DNA from: Sandaracinaceae bacterium
GTDB taxonomy: Bacteria > Myxococcota_A > Polyangia > Polyangiales > Houyiibacteriaceae
Assembly: GCA_020633075.1 (NCBI GenBank)
Contig: JACKEI010000002.1
Location: 310,001-374,000 of the forward strand
Direction of reading: 5' to 3'
DNA length: 64,000 nt
Shown here: positions 33,250 to 42,066 of the stretch, one piece after another
Numbering within the stretch: the stretch's first letter is position 1
Layout of the letters: every line of letters begins with the position of its first letter
Notes under the pieces: model-generated
Databases searched by the model: none
Seen by the model: the letters and a program-made list of their open reading frames with translations, nothing else
Told to the model about the DNA's origin: nothing
Made by a program: the position numbers and the translations under genes

Positions 33250-34268
33250 GACGCGCGTGGCGGCATCGTGCTCGCGCGTCCGCAGCGGACCCGGAAGGTC
33301 GCGGGCGGCATGCCCGTCCAGCGCTTGAAGGCCCGCTGAAAGCTGGAGGGCTGCGCGTACCCGAGGTGATAGGCCACCTCGTCGATGGAGAGCCGCTGCT
33401 CACCGAGCAGCCGGATGGCCACCTCGCGGCGGGCCTCCTCGAGCAGCAGGCGATGACTCGTGCCCTCCTCCGCCAGACGTCGCCGCAGCGTTCGCTCGCT
33501 GACGTTCAGCTCGCGCGCCACGTCGATGGCCGCCGTGCCGCGCAGGGGGAGCTCACGCACGAGCAGGGCGTACACGCGCCCGCCGAGCGCGCCCTCGGTC
33601 TCCAGCATGCCCAGCTCTCGCTGCAGATGCGCGGCGAGGATCTGCCCCACATCGAGGTCTCCGGAGCTGTTGCGCAGCGTGAGCGCGCTCGACGGAAGCA
33701 CGACGCTGGTGCCCTCCGCGCCCAGGTGGACGGGGCAGCCGAAGGTCTGCCCGAGGGCCTCGAGCGACGCGCCGCGGCGGTGTCGAAAGCGGACCTCGGT
33801 GATGGGGAAGGCGCCGAACACGAAGCGGGCCATGCGGCACAGCGCCGCGACGGCGAACTCCACGAGGGAATTCGGTACCTCGGTATCGTCAAGCAGCACG
33901 AAGCGCACCGTGGTGAAGTCCTGAGCCACGTCGGTGACGACCGTCACGTTGTCGTAGAAGATGCGGTGGTAGCGCCCGGCCAGGTCAATGGCGTCTCGCA
34001 GGGTCTGGGCGGCGTTGATGACGTACCCCTGAGGATCCATGTCGCCGACGTGGAGCTCGCGGGCTGCGATGAGACCGACGTCGGGTCCTGCGAGGTCTTC
34101 GGCCTCTCTCCAGGCCTTGTGGATGCTGGCGATGGCGACGCGACCGGTGGCGCAGGGGGCGGTCGACGAGAGGGTGTCCGTAGCCGTGGATGGGAGTGTC
34201 CGCGCCACCGCACGACGTAGGACCCCGAGGAGTATCGGAGACGCGGTGCTTATGTCCCTGGAATTCAA
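33246..34268 (-). CDS. AraC-family regulator with arabinose-binding-like N-domain
   Basis: About 340 residues. The C-terminal AraC/XylS DNA-binding domain is clear (AIDVARELNVSERTLRRRLAEEGTSHRLLLEEARREVAIRLLGEQRLSIDEVAYHLGYAQPSSFQRAFKRWTGMPPATFR). The N-terminal part resembles the ligand domain of OruR/ArgR-type AraC proteins. The start is uncertain: a TTG at 34268 (LNSRDIS, with AAGGA ten bases upstream) is used; the open frame goes back to 34394. It converges with purU. No regulon is evident. Confidence 0.8.
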   Translation of the reverse strand: MNSRDISTASPILLGVLRRAVARTLPSTATDTLSSTAPCATGRVAIASIHKAWREAEDLAGPDVGLIAARELHVGDMDPQGYVINAAQTLRDAIDLAGRYHRIFYDNVTVVTDVAQDFTTVRFVLLDDTEVPNSLVEFAVAALCRMARFVFGAFPITEVRFRHRRGASLEALGQTFGCPVHLGAEGTSVVLPSSALTLRNSSGDLDVGQILAAHLQRELGMLETEGALGGRVYALLVRELPLRGTAAIDVARELNVSERTLRRRLAEEGTSHRLLLEEARREVAIRLLGEQRLSIDEVAYHLGYAQPSSFQRAFKRWTGMPPATFRVRCGRASTMPPRAS

Positions 34269-34450
34269 GTGCTTGCCCGTCCTTTGGGCAGGCGGGCTTC
34301 CACTGTGAGTGGTCCCAACCCGCCTGCTGTCGCGGGTCGTTGTAGCGCTGTATGCGGGGAACCGGGCGCATTTTCGCACCGCAGAAACGGCCAAGGGCGC
34401 GTCTGCAGCCGTAGCCGCTGACGCGCCCGCGCGGTGTCCCTCTGCTCAGC

Positions 34451-35680
34451 TCACATCGCGGCGAGCTGCTCGCCGAAGAGCCACACCAGCTGCGCCACAC
34501 CGGCGCCCAGGCCGAGCACCGCGCCAGCGAGGATGAGCTTCCACTCGTCCTGTTGGAACGCGGGCCGGAGCACGCCCTCGAACGACTCGGCGTCCAGCGC
34601 CTTCATGCGGTCGTTGAGCTCGCCGCGGATGTCCACCGCCTTGGCAGCGAAGGTGTGCAGCAGGCCTCCGTCGCGCGGCAGCTCGGTCTCGATCATCGCG
34701 AAGACCTCGGCACGCAGCGGCTCGCGCTGGGCCTCGGGGAGCATCATGGCCGCCATGGGGTGCGTCTCGTACTTCGAGACCAGCTCGTTCACGCGGCCCT
34801 TCACCAGGTCCAGCACCAGCTCGCCGGAGGCGCCCTGCGTGACGGTGCGGACGATGTTGTCCGCGTTCAGCACGCGCCCGGCCGTGAGCTCCGCGAAGCG
34901 CTCGGACACGACCGCTTGGCGCTTGTGGAAGAGCCCCTGCACGAGGAAGGGGCCGACCTTACGGGGGTTGCGCGGCTCGAAGATCAGCTTGAGCGCGATC
35001 CAGTTGGTGGCGTAGCCCACGAGGAAGCCGAAGAAGGGAAGCACCCACGTGGCCGGGAAGAGCACCCACACCACCATCTGCACGATGCCGAAGAGCAGCC
35101 CGAGCCAGATGCCGGAGCGCTCGATGAACTTGAACTCGGCCTCGCCGACCTCGAGGAACATCATGGTCATGAGCGACCGGTTGGCCATCACCGCGTCCAG
35201 AGTCACCTGCTCGAGGTCCAGGATCTTGGTGATGTTGTCGCTGAAGTCGTCCGTGATCTTGACCACGACGTTGCGGACCTCGGTGCGCAGGTTGTCGCGC
35301 ACCATCTTCTGCATCACCTCGCCCGCGTTCTCCCACATCACCTTGGCGTGCTTCTCGGCCACCTCCTTCAGGATCTGGTCGGTGATCTCGTCCACCACGA
35401 GGTCCATCTCGTGCGCGAAGGCCTCGCCCTTGAAGTTCTCGAAGAGCTGCTCGAGCGAGAGCAGCTTGGTCGTGATCAGCTTCGTGCTGAAGCGCGCGAG
35501 CCGCTCCGCGCTGGCGGGCACGATGCCCTGCCAGCCGAGGTACGGCGGGATCCCCACGAACTCCGTCGGGTAGAACATCATCTTCACCGCGATGACGTTG
35601 GTGAACCAACCCACAAACGCGGAGATGATGGGGATTAGGAGGACGGTGTAGTCGGACTGGATCAATTCAAGGAAGGCCAC
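34451..35680 (-). CDS. DUF445 family membrane protein
   Basis: About 409 residues. Two copies of the DUF445 signature sit at the two ends: GWFTNVIAVKMMFYP near the N terminus and GYATNWIALKLIFEP in the middle, each following a membrane segment, with a final C-terminal membrane helix (LILAGAVLGLGAGVAQLVWLFG). The long soluble helical regions between are typical of the family, whose function is not known. The start is uncertain: GTG at 35680 is used; a TTG at 35734 would add 18 residues. Confidence 0.8.
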   Translation of the reverse strand: MAFLELIQSDYTVLLIPIISAFVGWFTNVIAVKMMFYPTEFVGIPPYLGWQGIVPASAERLARFSTKLITTKLLSLEQLFENFKGEAFAHEMDLVVDEITDQILKEVAEKHAKVMWENAGEVMQKMVRDNLRTEVRNVVVKITDDFSDNITKILDLEQVTLDAVMANRSLMTMMFLEVGEAEFKFIERSGIWLGLLFGIVQMVVWVLFPATWVLPFFGFLVGYATNWIALKLIFEPRNPRKVGPFLVQGLFHKRQAVVSERFAELTAGRVLNADNIVRTVTQGASGELVLDLVKGRVNELVSKYETHPMAAMMLPEAQREPLRAEVFAMIETELPRDGGLLHTFAAKAVDIRGELNDRMKALDAESFEGVLRPAFQQDEWKLILAGAVLGLGAGVAQLVWLFGEQLAAM

Positions 35681-35785
35681 GGCAGTCGCGAGTCTGGAGA
35701 AAACGCGGTGAAAGTCAACGTGATCGGAGGGCAATCCGTGGCGCTCAGGGACCGCCGTGGGCCCGGACGGGCCCGTGGGGTGGGC

Positions 35786-36328
35786 TCAGACCCGAGAGGG
35801 GCCCTCGGCCTCGCTCCCGGCCACGAAGGAGAGCCAGTAGAGGCCGCAGGCGAGCGTCTTGCCGTCCACGATGCGCCCGTCGCGCAGCATCTCCCGGAAG
35901 GTGGCCACGTCGACCGGCTCGACCTCGATGTGCTCGGTGGCGTCCAATCGCTGTCGCGTCGGCACGAGGTCGGTCGCGACGAACCCGATCATCTCCTCGT
36001 CACAGAACCCAGGCGACGCGAAGAAGCGCACCAGCGGCGTGAGCGTCCCCGCTTGGTAGCCCGTCTCTTCCTCGAGCTCGCGGTGGGCGCCGGTCGCGTC
36101 GTCCTCGCCCGGCTCGCGCGTCCCCGCGGGGAGCTCCAACAGGGTGGCGCCCACGGCGAAGCGCTGGTTGCGGATCAGCACGATGCGCCCGTCCGGCAGG
36201 AGCGGAAGGATCACGACGGCGCCCGGGTGTCGGACCACCTCACGCGTCCGTGGGCGCCCCTCGCGATCGGGGACGTCGACGGCCTCGACGCGAAACTTGC
36301 GGCCTTCGAGGAGAGTGCGTGCGCTCAT
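35786..36328 (-). CDS. Nudix hydrolase, ADP-ribose pyrophosphatase type
   Basis: A 180-residue protein. The Nudix box is complete (G-x5-E-x7-REL-x-EETG in GTREPGEDDATGAHRELEEETG). The flanking sequence (VVILPLLPDGRIVLIRNQRFAVGATLLELPAG) is typical of ADP-sugar pyrophosphatases (NudF-like), which hydrolyse ADP-ribose to AMP and ribose phosphate. The ATG at 36328 is used; the frame upstream is a shadow of the divergent kinase gene. Confidence 0.9.
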   Translation of the reverse strand: MSARTLLEGRKFRVEAVDVPDREGRPRTREVVRHPGAVVILPLLPDGRIVLIRNQRFAVGATLLELPAGTREPGEDDATGAHRELEEETGYQAGTLTPLVRFFASPGFCDEEMIGFVATDLVPTRQRLDATEHIEVEPVDVATFREMLRDGRIVDGKTLACGLYWLSFVAGSEAEGPSRV

Positions 36329-36400
36329 GGCGCGAGCATAGCTCACAAGCGGTCGATCTCGGCGTTGACCACACGCCGCTCCGACTGCAATGCTGCGCCC

Positions 36401-37444
36401 GTGCAGTTTGGGCCGTACACGCTGACCGAACGCCTCGCCGTGGGCGGGATGGCGGAGGTCTTTCGAGCGGTCCAGCGCGGCGACCAGGGCTTCGAGCGCG
36501 TGGTCGCCATCAAGCGCATCCTGCCCGACCTGGCGGACGACGAAGCGTTCATCAACATGTTCGTGGACGAGGCGAAGATTTCCGTCCAGCTGAGCCACCC
36601 GAACATCGCTCAGGTCTTCGATCTCGGCTGCATCGACGGCGCCTACTACATCGCCATGGAGTTCGTGGAGGGGCGCGACCTGCGCTCCATCCAGCGCCGC
36701 TACGGGGACGGCCGAGCGTTGCCGGTGGACATCACCTGCCACATCGCGCTCAAGATCCTGGAGGCCCTGGACCACGCGCATCGGGCGGAGGCCCCCGGGC
36801 TCGGTCACCTCGGGATCATCCATCGCGACGTGTCGCCGCACAACCTGCTGCTGTCGTTCGACGGCGAGGTGAAGGTGATCGACTTCGGCTTGGCGCGCGC
36901 CGCCGGGCGGGCCGTGCGGACACGGGCAGGCGTCGTGAAGGGCAAGACGCCCTACCTCTCCGCAGAGCAGGCTCGCGGCCAGGAGATCGACCACCGCAGC
37001 GACCTCTTCAGCATGGGCACGTGCATGTACGAGTGGCTCAGCGGGACGCGCCTGTTTCTCCGCAAGACCGAGACCGACACCATCCTGGCCGTGCGTCGCG
37101 CCGAGGTCGCGCCGCTAGCCGGCAAGGTGGCAGCGGTACCGAAGGCGCTCTCCCAGGTGGTGCACCGCGCGCTCGAGGCCAACCCGGACCATCGCTACCA
37201 GAGCGCCCGCGAGATGCACGACGCGCTCGAGGCCTTCGTGTTCCGGAGCGGAAACGTCGTGACGCAGGCGCAGATCGCCGACTGGCTCGCGGACCTCTTC
37301 CCTGCCGAGACGCAGTCGCACAACGCGGCCCTTCAGCACGACGAGTGGTCCGACTTCGAGGACACGCAGGTCACGGAGATGACCTTCTGGGACACGGAGG
37401 AGCTGTCGCGGCCCGTCATTCCCGGGCTCGAAGGCGACCGCTAG
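36401..37444 (+). CDS. Hanks-type Ser/Thr protein kinase
   Basis: A 347-residue kinase with a standard catalytic core: glycine loop AVGGMAEVFRA, VAIKRI (ATP Lys), HRDVSPHNLLL (catalytic loop), VIDFGLAR (DFG) and GKTPYLSAEQ in place of the usual APE segment. No membrane anchor or sensor domain is seen; the roughly 60-residue tail is acidic. The GTG at 36401 directly before QFGPYTLTERL is the start. It is divergent from the Nudix gene. The two PP2C phosphatases in this window are possible opponents. Confidence 0.92.
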   Translation: MQFGPYTLTERLAVGGMAEVFRAVQRGDQGFERVVAIKRILPDLADDEAFINMFVDEAKISVQLSHPNIAQVFDLGCIDGAYYIAMEFVEGRDLRSIQRRYGDGRALPVDITCHIALKILEALDHAHRAEAPGLGHLGIIHRDVSPHNLLLSFDGEVKVIDFGLARAAGRAVRTRAGVVKGKTPYLSAEQARGQEIDHRSDLFSMGTCMYEWLSGTRLFLRKTETDTILAVRRAEVAPLAGKVAAVPKALSQVVHRALEANPDHRYQSAREMHDALEAFVFRSGNVVTQAQIADWLADLFPAETQSHNAALQHDEWSDFEDTQVTEMTFWDTEELSRPVIPGLEGDR

Positions 37445-38880
37445 CGTTCCGCCGGGGGGTCGAAGCCCTCCATGAGCGCGTCCAAGAGGACGTTGCCCAG
37501 GCGCTCGTAGCCCGTGCGCGTGAAGTGCACGTGGTCGGGGGCGCCGTACGCCGGCTCGGCGGAGGCCCAGGTGACCATGCTCAGCGGTCCGCCCATGAAC
37601 GCCACCAAGTCGAAGAAGCCGCAGCCGAGCTCGATGGCCACGCGGTGCTGGGCCTCGATCAGCTGCGCGGTGCGCGGGCGGTCCTCGAAGGTGCCGTCCT
37701 CGAGGGGGGTGGGGCGGTCCGAGGGACCGACCAGCAGGCAGGAGGCGTTGGGGACCGTCTCACGGACGCGGCTCACGACCTCGCGCAGCTCCGCCTCGTA
37801 GGCCGCGATGGGTTGGTCATCGCCGCTCTCGTTCGTGCCGTAGGCCAGCACCACCAGATCGGGGTTGCGGCGGCGCAGGTGCTCCCGGTACAGGCTGTCC
37901 TCCCACATCAGGTGGTAGCGCGCGCGCGCCCCGTTGATGCCGAGGGTGTCGACGATGACGCCCGGCCGCTCGCGCTCGAGCGCGACACCGAAGAGGCGCA
38001 CGTTGCCGTTGCCGTTGGCGCGCACGCGCAGCGAGTGCGGGCCGTCTGGGACTTCGTAGCGGGCGTAGCCAGCGCCCGTCTCCGAGGCGCGCGTGCGGAT
38101 GCGCTCGATGGGCCGGCCGTCCAGGTAGACCTGCAGGTCGCCGCCGCGTGGCTGCTGGTAGTAGAAGAGCTCGAAGACCGACGCCGCGCGCCCGATCTCG
38201 CCGCGGCTGGTGGTGCTCGCTTCGGCCCAGGCGTTGCGCGCGCTGGTCTCGACGAAGACGCCGTGCAGCCCGAAGCTGTCGACCTCGCGCGTGTTGCCGC
38301 GCACCTTGGTGGACTCCCAGCGAGCCTCGTCGCCGCGGATGCGCACGCCCTGGTGGCGATAGCTGCGCCAGGGCGCGACCGGCAGGACGAAGCCGTGCCC
38401 AGCGTCGCCGAAGCGGGCCTGGAGCTTGTGGCGGACCACGCCGGTGAAGAGGTCGCTCGCCACATGAGACGCGCCGTAGAACACCAGCCGGGCCTGACCC
38501 TCGCCGCGCTCGGCGCGGCGCAGCGCCTGATGCAGTGCGTCCATGGAGTGCCCGTTGCGGTCCTCGATGGCGATGTCGACGCCCAGCGTCTGATCCTCAG
38601 GGCGAGGGTGTCGCACGCGGGGCCCGCTGCGTACGGTGTCTCCAGCTGCCGAGTGGATGTCGGCGTCGGTGCTCTGGCCCGAGTCCTCACCGGTTTCCGT
38701 CTCGACAGCCCCCGTATCGCTGTCGTCTACGGCCGCTTCGGCACCGGACGAGTCCGTCGCCACGGCGGGCTGGCCCACGGCGGAGTCGTACACGCAGGCC
38801 CAGAGGAACGCGACAGCCAGCGGAGTCGCGAAGACGACGAGCGGTGAGCGAAGTGGTCCTGACACACCTTCGTTGTTCAC
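37441..38880 (-). CDS. SGNH/GDSL-like exported protein 1 (O-acetylation)
   Basis: A 479-residue protein with an N-terminal hydrophobic export segment (PLVVFATPLAVAFLWAC) and an Asp/Glu/Thr-rich linker. The SGNH domain has a nucleophile block FYGASHVASD (GAS rather than GDS), an AYGTNES block and a PDHVHFTRTGY block (Asp-His). It is a paralog of the protein at 42066 (shared RFGDAGHGF, SYRHQGV and VRLFGVALERERPGVIVDTLG segments). With the AlgI-like acyltransferase at 40642 it probably transfers or removes acetyl groups on a surface polysaccharide. It converges with the kinase gene, overlapping by four bases. Confidence 0.8.
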   Translation of the reverse strand: MNNEGVSGPLRSPLVVFATPLAVAFLWACVYDSAVGQPAVATDSSGAEAAVDDSDTGAVETETGEDSGQSTDADIHSAAGDTVRSGPRVRHPRPEDQTLGVDIAIEDRNGHSMDALHQALRRAERGEGQARLVFYGASHVASDLFTGVVRHKLQARFGDAGHGFVLPVAPWRSYRHQGVRIRGDEARWESTKVRGNTREVDSFGLHGVFVETSARNAWAEASTTSRGEIGRAASVFELFYYQQPRGGDLQVYLDGRPIERIRTRASETGAGYARYEVPDGPHSLRVRANGNGNVRLFGVALERERPGVIVDTLGINGARARYHLMWEDSLYREHLRRRNPDLVVLAYGTNESGDDQPIAAYEAELREVVSRVRETVPNASCLLVGPSDRPTPLEDGTFEDRPRTAQLIEAQHRVAIELGCGFFDLVAFMGGPLSMVTWASAEPAYGAPDHVHFTRTGYERLGNVLLDALMEGFDPPAER

Positions 38881-38953
38881 GGTGGAAGGCCTTTCGTCAA
38901 CTTTCCTGGATCATTCGGCGCCTCGGGGGGGCGGCAAGAGTCCCGAAACGCCA

Positions 38954-38999
38954 AGAGGCGACCCGTGGGCCGCCTCTCGGTGCAGCCCCGTGGGGCTGC
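38954..38999 (-). terminator. Tandem hairpins after the small secreted-protein gene
   Basis: Two adjacent stem-loops: AGAGGCG/CGCCTCT (38954-38960 with 38971-38977, plus an inner CCC/GGG) and a perfect GCAGCCCC/GGGGCTGC (38982-38989 with 38992-38999). They lie between the stop of the gene at 39024 and the next minus-strand gene. No long T-run follows, so termination strength is uncertain. Confidence 0.5.
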
Positions 39000-39023
39000 G
39001 CGTGTGGGGGTGTCCCGCACCGT

Positions 39024-39530
39024 TCAGGGCTGCTGGCTGCGCAGCTCCGTGACGCTGAGGGTGCCGCGCAGGTTCTGGCCGGCGGTGTAGCTGCTGACCC
39101 AGATGTCGTACTGGCCGCTGGGCGGGTTGTCGATGGACACCATCGGGTTCGTGCCGACGGCGTCGTCGTTGCAGTGCCAGTTGCCCGACGCGTCGTTGAT
39201 GACGAGCGCCGTGTCGCCCTGGGCCCGCACGAAGAAGCGCAGGAAGCTGGCGGCGTTGTTGTACTGGAGAATGACGTCGGGGTTGCTGGTGGCGTAGCCG
39301 GTGCAGCCAGCGCCGAGGCCCATGTTGCGCACGTTCAAGCTACCGCCGGAGACGACCGAGACCGTCATCGGGTCGGGCATGAAGCCGCCGTTCAGGCGGT
39401 GCACGCCGAAGTTCGCGTTGCTCCCGCCGATGTTGAGGCTGCCCTGCGCGATGGTCTGCGCGTGCGAACCGATGACGAGGAGACCGGCCGCCAGGCCGAG
39501 AATCATGTGTAGCTTGCTGAGTCGAGTCAC
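39024..39530 (-). CDS. Small secreted protein of unknown function
   Basis: A 168-residue protein with a signal peptide (HMILGLAAGLLVIGSHAQTIA). The mature part is small, Gly/Asn-rich and probably all-beta (GSLNIGGSNANFGVHRLNGGF, SIDNPPSGQYDIWVSSYTAGQNLRGTLSV), reminiscent of secreted pre-peptidase C-type beta-sandwich domains. The GTG start at 39530 has a GGAGG five bases upstream. A 243-base gap before the next gene holds its promoter region, which includes an AT-rich patch near 39640-39660. I do not recognise a function. Confidence 0.75.
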   Translation of the reverse strand: MTRLSKLHMILGLAAGLLVIGSHAQTIAQGSLNIGGSNANFGVHRLNGGFMPDPMTVSVVSGGSLNVRNMGLGAGCTGYATSNPDVILQYNNAASFLRFFVRAQGDTALVINDASGNWHCNDDAVGTNPMVSIDNPPSGQYDIWVSSYTAGQNLRGTLSVTELRSQQP

Positions 39531-39773
39531 TGTGTCCTCCGTGAATTCCGTTGAGCGAGGGTGCTTGCGGGGTGTGCCTGGCCCGGACGTTTCCGTTGCG
39601 AGCAGGGCCTAGACGCCGCGTTCTGGCGGCTATTCACGCCGCTTTGAAATATTCTTACGTCGCCTTGTGCGAGGCATTCCCCCACCGGGGTACTTTATCG
39701 GTCACTCGCGAATCAAGGCATTTCGCCCCGGCGGCGTCTCGCCCTGCCAGCGCGGCGTGCTAGACCCGCCCCC

Positions 39774-40616
39774 GTGCTCGTCGCTGCCCACGTCTTCGAG
39801 ATCCTGGTCATGCTGCTCGCCGGTGCGGCGCTGGGGCGTGCCCTGCGCGGGGACCGAGCGCTCCCTTGGGCGCTCTTCGGCGCCGGCATGCTCGCGTTCG
39901 TGTTCGCCGAGGTGGCGCAGATGGGCGCCTCCAACCTGATCGCGTCCCTGCAAGCGGAGCGCATCCTGCCGGTTCCCACCCGAGAGAGCGCGTCGCGCGC
40001 CAGCTTCGTGCTCATCGGCGTGTTCACGGGGCTGACCCTCGAGCCGCTGCGCTGGTTCGTGCTCTCGCGCTACACGCCCGGCTATCGCTCGCATCGCGCG
40101 GCGCTCCTGATGGGGGCGGGGGCCGGCGCCATGGAGGGCATTCTCATGGGCGCGGTCGTGCTCATCATGATGGTCATCGCGCTGGTCTTCCACGGGGAGA
40201 CCATGGACTCGCTGACGGCGGCTGGCCTCACGGGCGGCACAGCGGTCAAGGTCGGGCTGCGCGTCGTAGCCTGGTGGGAGTCCTCGCCCCTCGGAGCCAT
40301 CCTCGCCACCGGCGAGGCGCTCGTGCGCTTGAGCTTCCAAGTGGGGTGCACGTGCGTGGTGATGGTCGGCGTTCGTCGTCGCGCGCCTCGCTGGCTGGCG
40401 CTCGCCGTGCTGGTCACTGCGCTGTTCGAGGCGGCCTGCGCGTGGGCGGCGCACCCCTCGAGCGACCTCGGCGCCGGCGCGGGCTTTGCCGTCGTCCTCG
40501 CGGGCCTCCCTCTCGCGGCCGGCATGGTCGCGGTAGCGCGCGCCGCGGCGGTCACCGACGACGCGCTCGAGCAGCCCGGACCCGCCGCAGCGTCCGCAGG
40601 AGCCTCCGCCGCCTGA
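39774..40616 (+). CDS. YhfC-like multi-pass membrane protein
   Basis: About 280 residues with seven or eight membrane segments. The segments GLTLEPLRWFVLSRY and ALLMGAGAGAMEGILMG resemble the YhfC family, proposed intramembrane metalloproteases with FEExxR and GxGHGxxE motifs. Here FEE is LEP and the His of GHG is Ala, so protease activity is unlikely. Start is GTG at 39774. It is 25 bases upstream of the MBOAT gene and may belong to the same transcript. Confidence 0.6.
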   Translation: MLVAAHVFEILVMLLAGAALGRALRGDRALPWALFGAGMLAFVFAEVAQMGASNLIASLQAERILPVPTRESASRASFVLIGVFTGLTLEPLRWFVLSRYTPGYRSHRAALLMGAGAGAMEGILMGAVVLIMMVIALVFHGETMDSLTAAGLTGGTAVKVGLRVVAWWESSPLGAILATGEALVRLSFQVGCTCVVMVGVRRRAPRWLALAVLVTALFEAACAWAAHPSSDLGAGAGFAVVLAGLPLAAGMVAVARAAAVTDDALEQPGPAAASAGASAA

Positions 40617-40641
40617 GGCGTGGTGAGAGAAGGCCCCGCCG

Positions 40642-42066
40642 ATGCTCTTCAACAGCCTCGACTACTTCCTGTTCCTGGCCCTCGCCGTGGCTGGCTTCTG
40701 GCTGCTGGCCCGGCACCGCGTCGCGCGGCTCGCCTTCGTCGTGGTGGTCAGCTGCCTCTTCTACATGGCGGCCAACCCCAAGTACATCTTCCTCATCCTG
40801 GCGAGCACCCTCGTGGACTACGCCGTCGGGCTCGGGCTGGGGGCTACGGACGACGAGCGACGGAGGCGCGTGCTGTTGGGCATCAGCCTGGTGTCCAACC
40901 TCGGGCTGCTCGCGCTGTTCAAGTACTTCGACTTCTGGAGCGGCGCGCTCACGGAGATGTACTCGTCGCTGACGGGCACCGCGCACACCCCCTTCCTCCT
41001 GCGCTGGGCCCTGCCGGTGGGTATCTCGTTCTACACGTTCCAGACGATGAGCTACTCCATCGACGTGTACCGGCGCGCGCTCGAGCCCAAGCGCAGCCTG
41101 CTCGAGTTCACCTCCTACGTGACCTTCTTCCCGCAGCTGGTCGCGGGGCCCATCGTGCGGGCCAGCGAGTTCCTGCCGCAGCTGGAGGGCGAGCCCACCT
41201 TGCGCCGCGAGCAGGTCAGCCGCGGCCTCTTCCTGATCGGGACGGGTCTGGTCAAGAAGGTCGCCGTCGCGGACTACCTCTCCAGCAACCTGGTGGACCG
41301 CGTGTTCGCGCAGCCGGAGCTGTACACCGGCACCGAGGTCGTCATCGCCCTCTACGCCTTCACCATGCAGATCTACTGCGACTTCTCGGGCTACACCGAC
41401 ATGGCGCGCGGGTCCGCGCTGTTCATGGGCTACGAGCTGCCCGAGAACTTCGACCGCCCGTACCAGGCCACCAACCCTGCGGAGTTCTGGCGTCGCTGGC
41501 ACATGACCCTCAGCCGCTGGCTGCGCGACTACCTCTACTTCCCGCTGGGCGGGTCGCGCTCGGGGCCCGTCCGCGCGTACTTCAACCTGTGGCTCACCAT
41601 GATGCTCATCGGCATGTGGCACGGCGCGTCGTGGACCTTCGTGCTGTACGGGTTCCTGCAGGCTACGGTGATGGTCATCCACCGCTTCGCGCGCAGGCGC
41701 AGCGGCGCGCGTGACGACGTGGAAGACAAGCTCGCCATGCGCGCGTTCAAGGTCTTCTGGGCCCTTCAGTTCGTCGTCTTCTCCCGCATCCTCTTCCGAG
41801 CCAGCAGCATGGACAACGCCCGCGCCGTGATCGAACGCCTCACCTCCGGGACCACCTCCACGGCGCAGATCAGCGTCGCGCTGTGGGCCATGCTCTTGGC
41901 CACCTTCGCGCTGCACTTCACGCCGCGCACCTGGTTCGCTACGGTGGAGCGCGAGTTCCTGCGCCTCCCCGCGCCGGTCCAAGGGCTGGCGCTCGGCGGG
42001 GTGGGGGCCGTGCTGTCCCTCGTGGCGACCGGCGAGGCCGCCCCCTACATCTACTTCCAGTTCTGA
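40642..42066 (+). CDS. MBOAT O-acyltransferase, AlgI-like
   Basis: A 474-residue integral membrane acyltransferase. Typical AlgI blocks are LFNSLDYFLFL at the N terminus, LPVGISFYTFQTMSYSIDVYRR, FFPQLVAGPIVRASEFLPQL, CDFSGYTDMARGSALFMGYELPENFDRPY and the catalytic His in IGMWHGASWTF. It passes acetyl groups across the inner membrane for O-acetylation of polysaccharide, as in alginate AlgI or peptidoglycan PatA systems. Its stop overlaps the ATG of the SGNH protein by one base, the usual MBOAT-SGNH partnership. The polymer is unknown. Confidence 0.92.
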   Translation: MLFNSLDYFLFLALAVAGFWLLARHRVARLAFVVVVSCLFYMAANPKYIFLILASTLVDYAVGLGLGATDDERRRRVLLGISLVSNLGLLALFKYFDFWSGALTEMYSSLTGTAHTPFLLRWALPVGISFYTFQTMSYSIDVYRRALEPKRSLLEFTSYVTFFPQLVAGPIVRASEFLPQLEGEPTLRREQVSRGLFLIGTGLVKKVAVADYLSSNLVDRVFAQPELYTGTEVVIALYAFTMQIYCDFSGYTDMARGSALFMGYELPENFDRPYQATNPAEFWRRWHMTLSRWLRDYLYFPLGGSRSGPVRAYFNLWLTMMLIGMWHGASWTFVLYGFLQATVMVIHRFARRRSGARDDVEDKLAMRAFKVFWALQFVVFSRILFRASSMDNARAVIERLTSGTTSTAQISVALWAMLLATFALHFTPRTWFATVEREFLRLPAPVQGLALGGVGAVLSLVATGEAAPYIYFQF

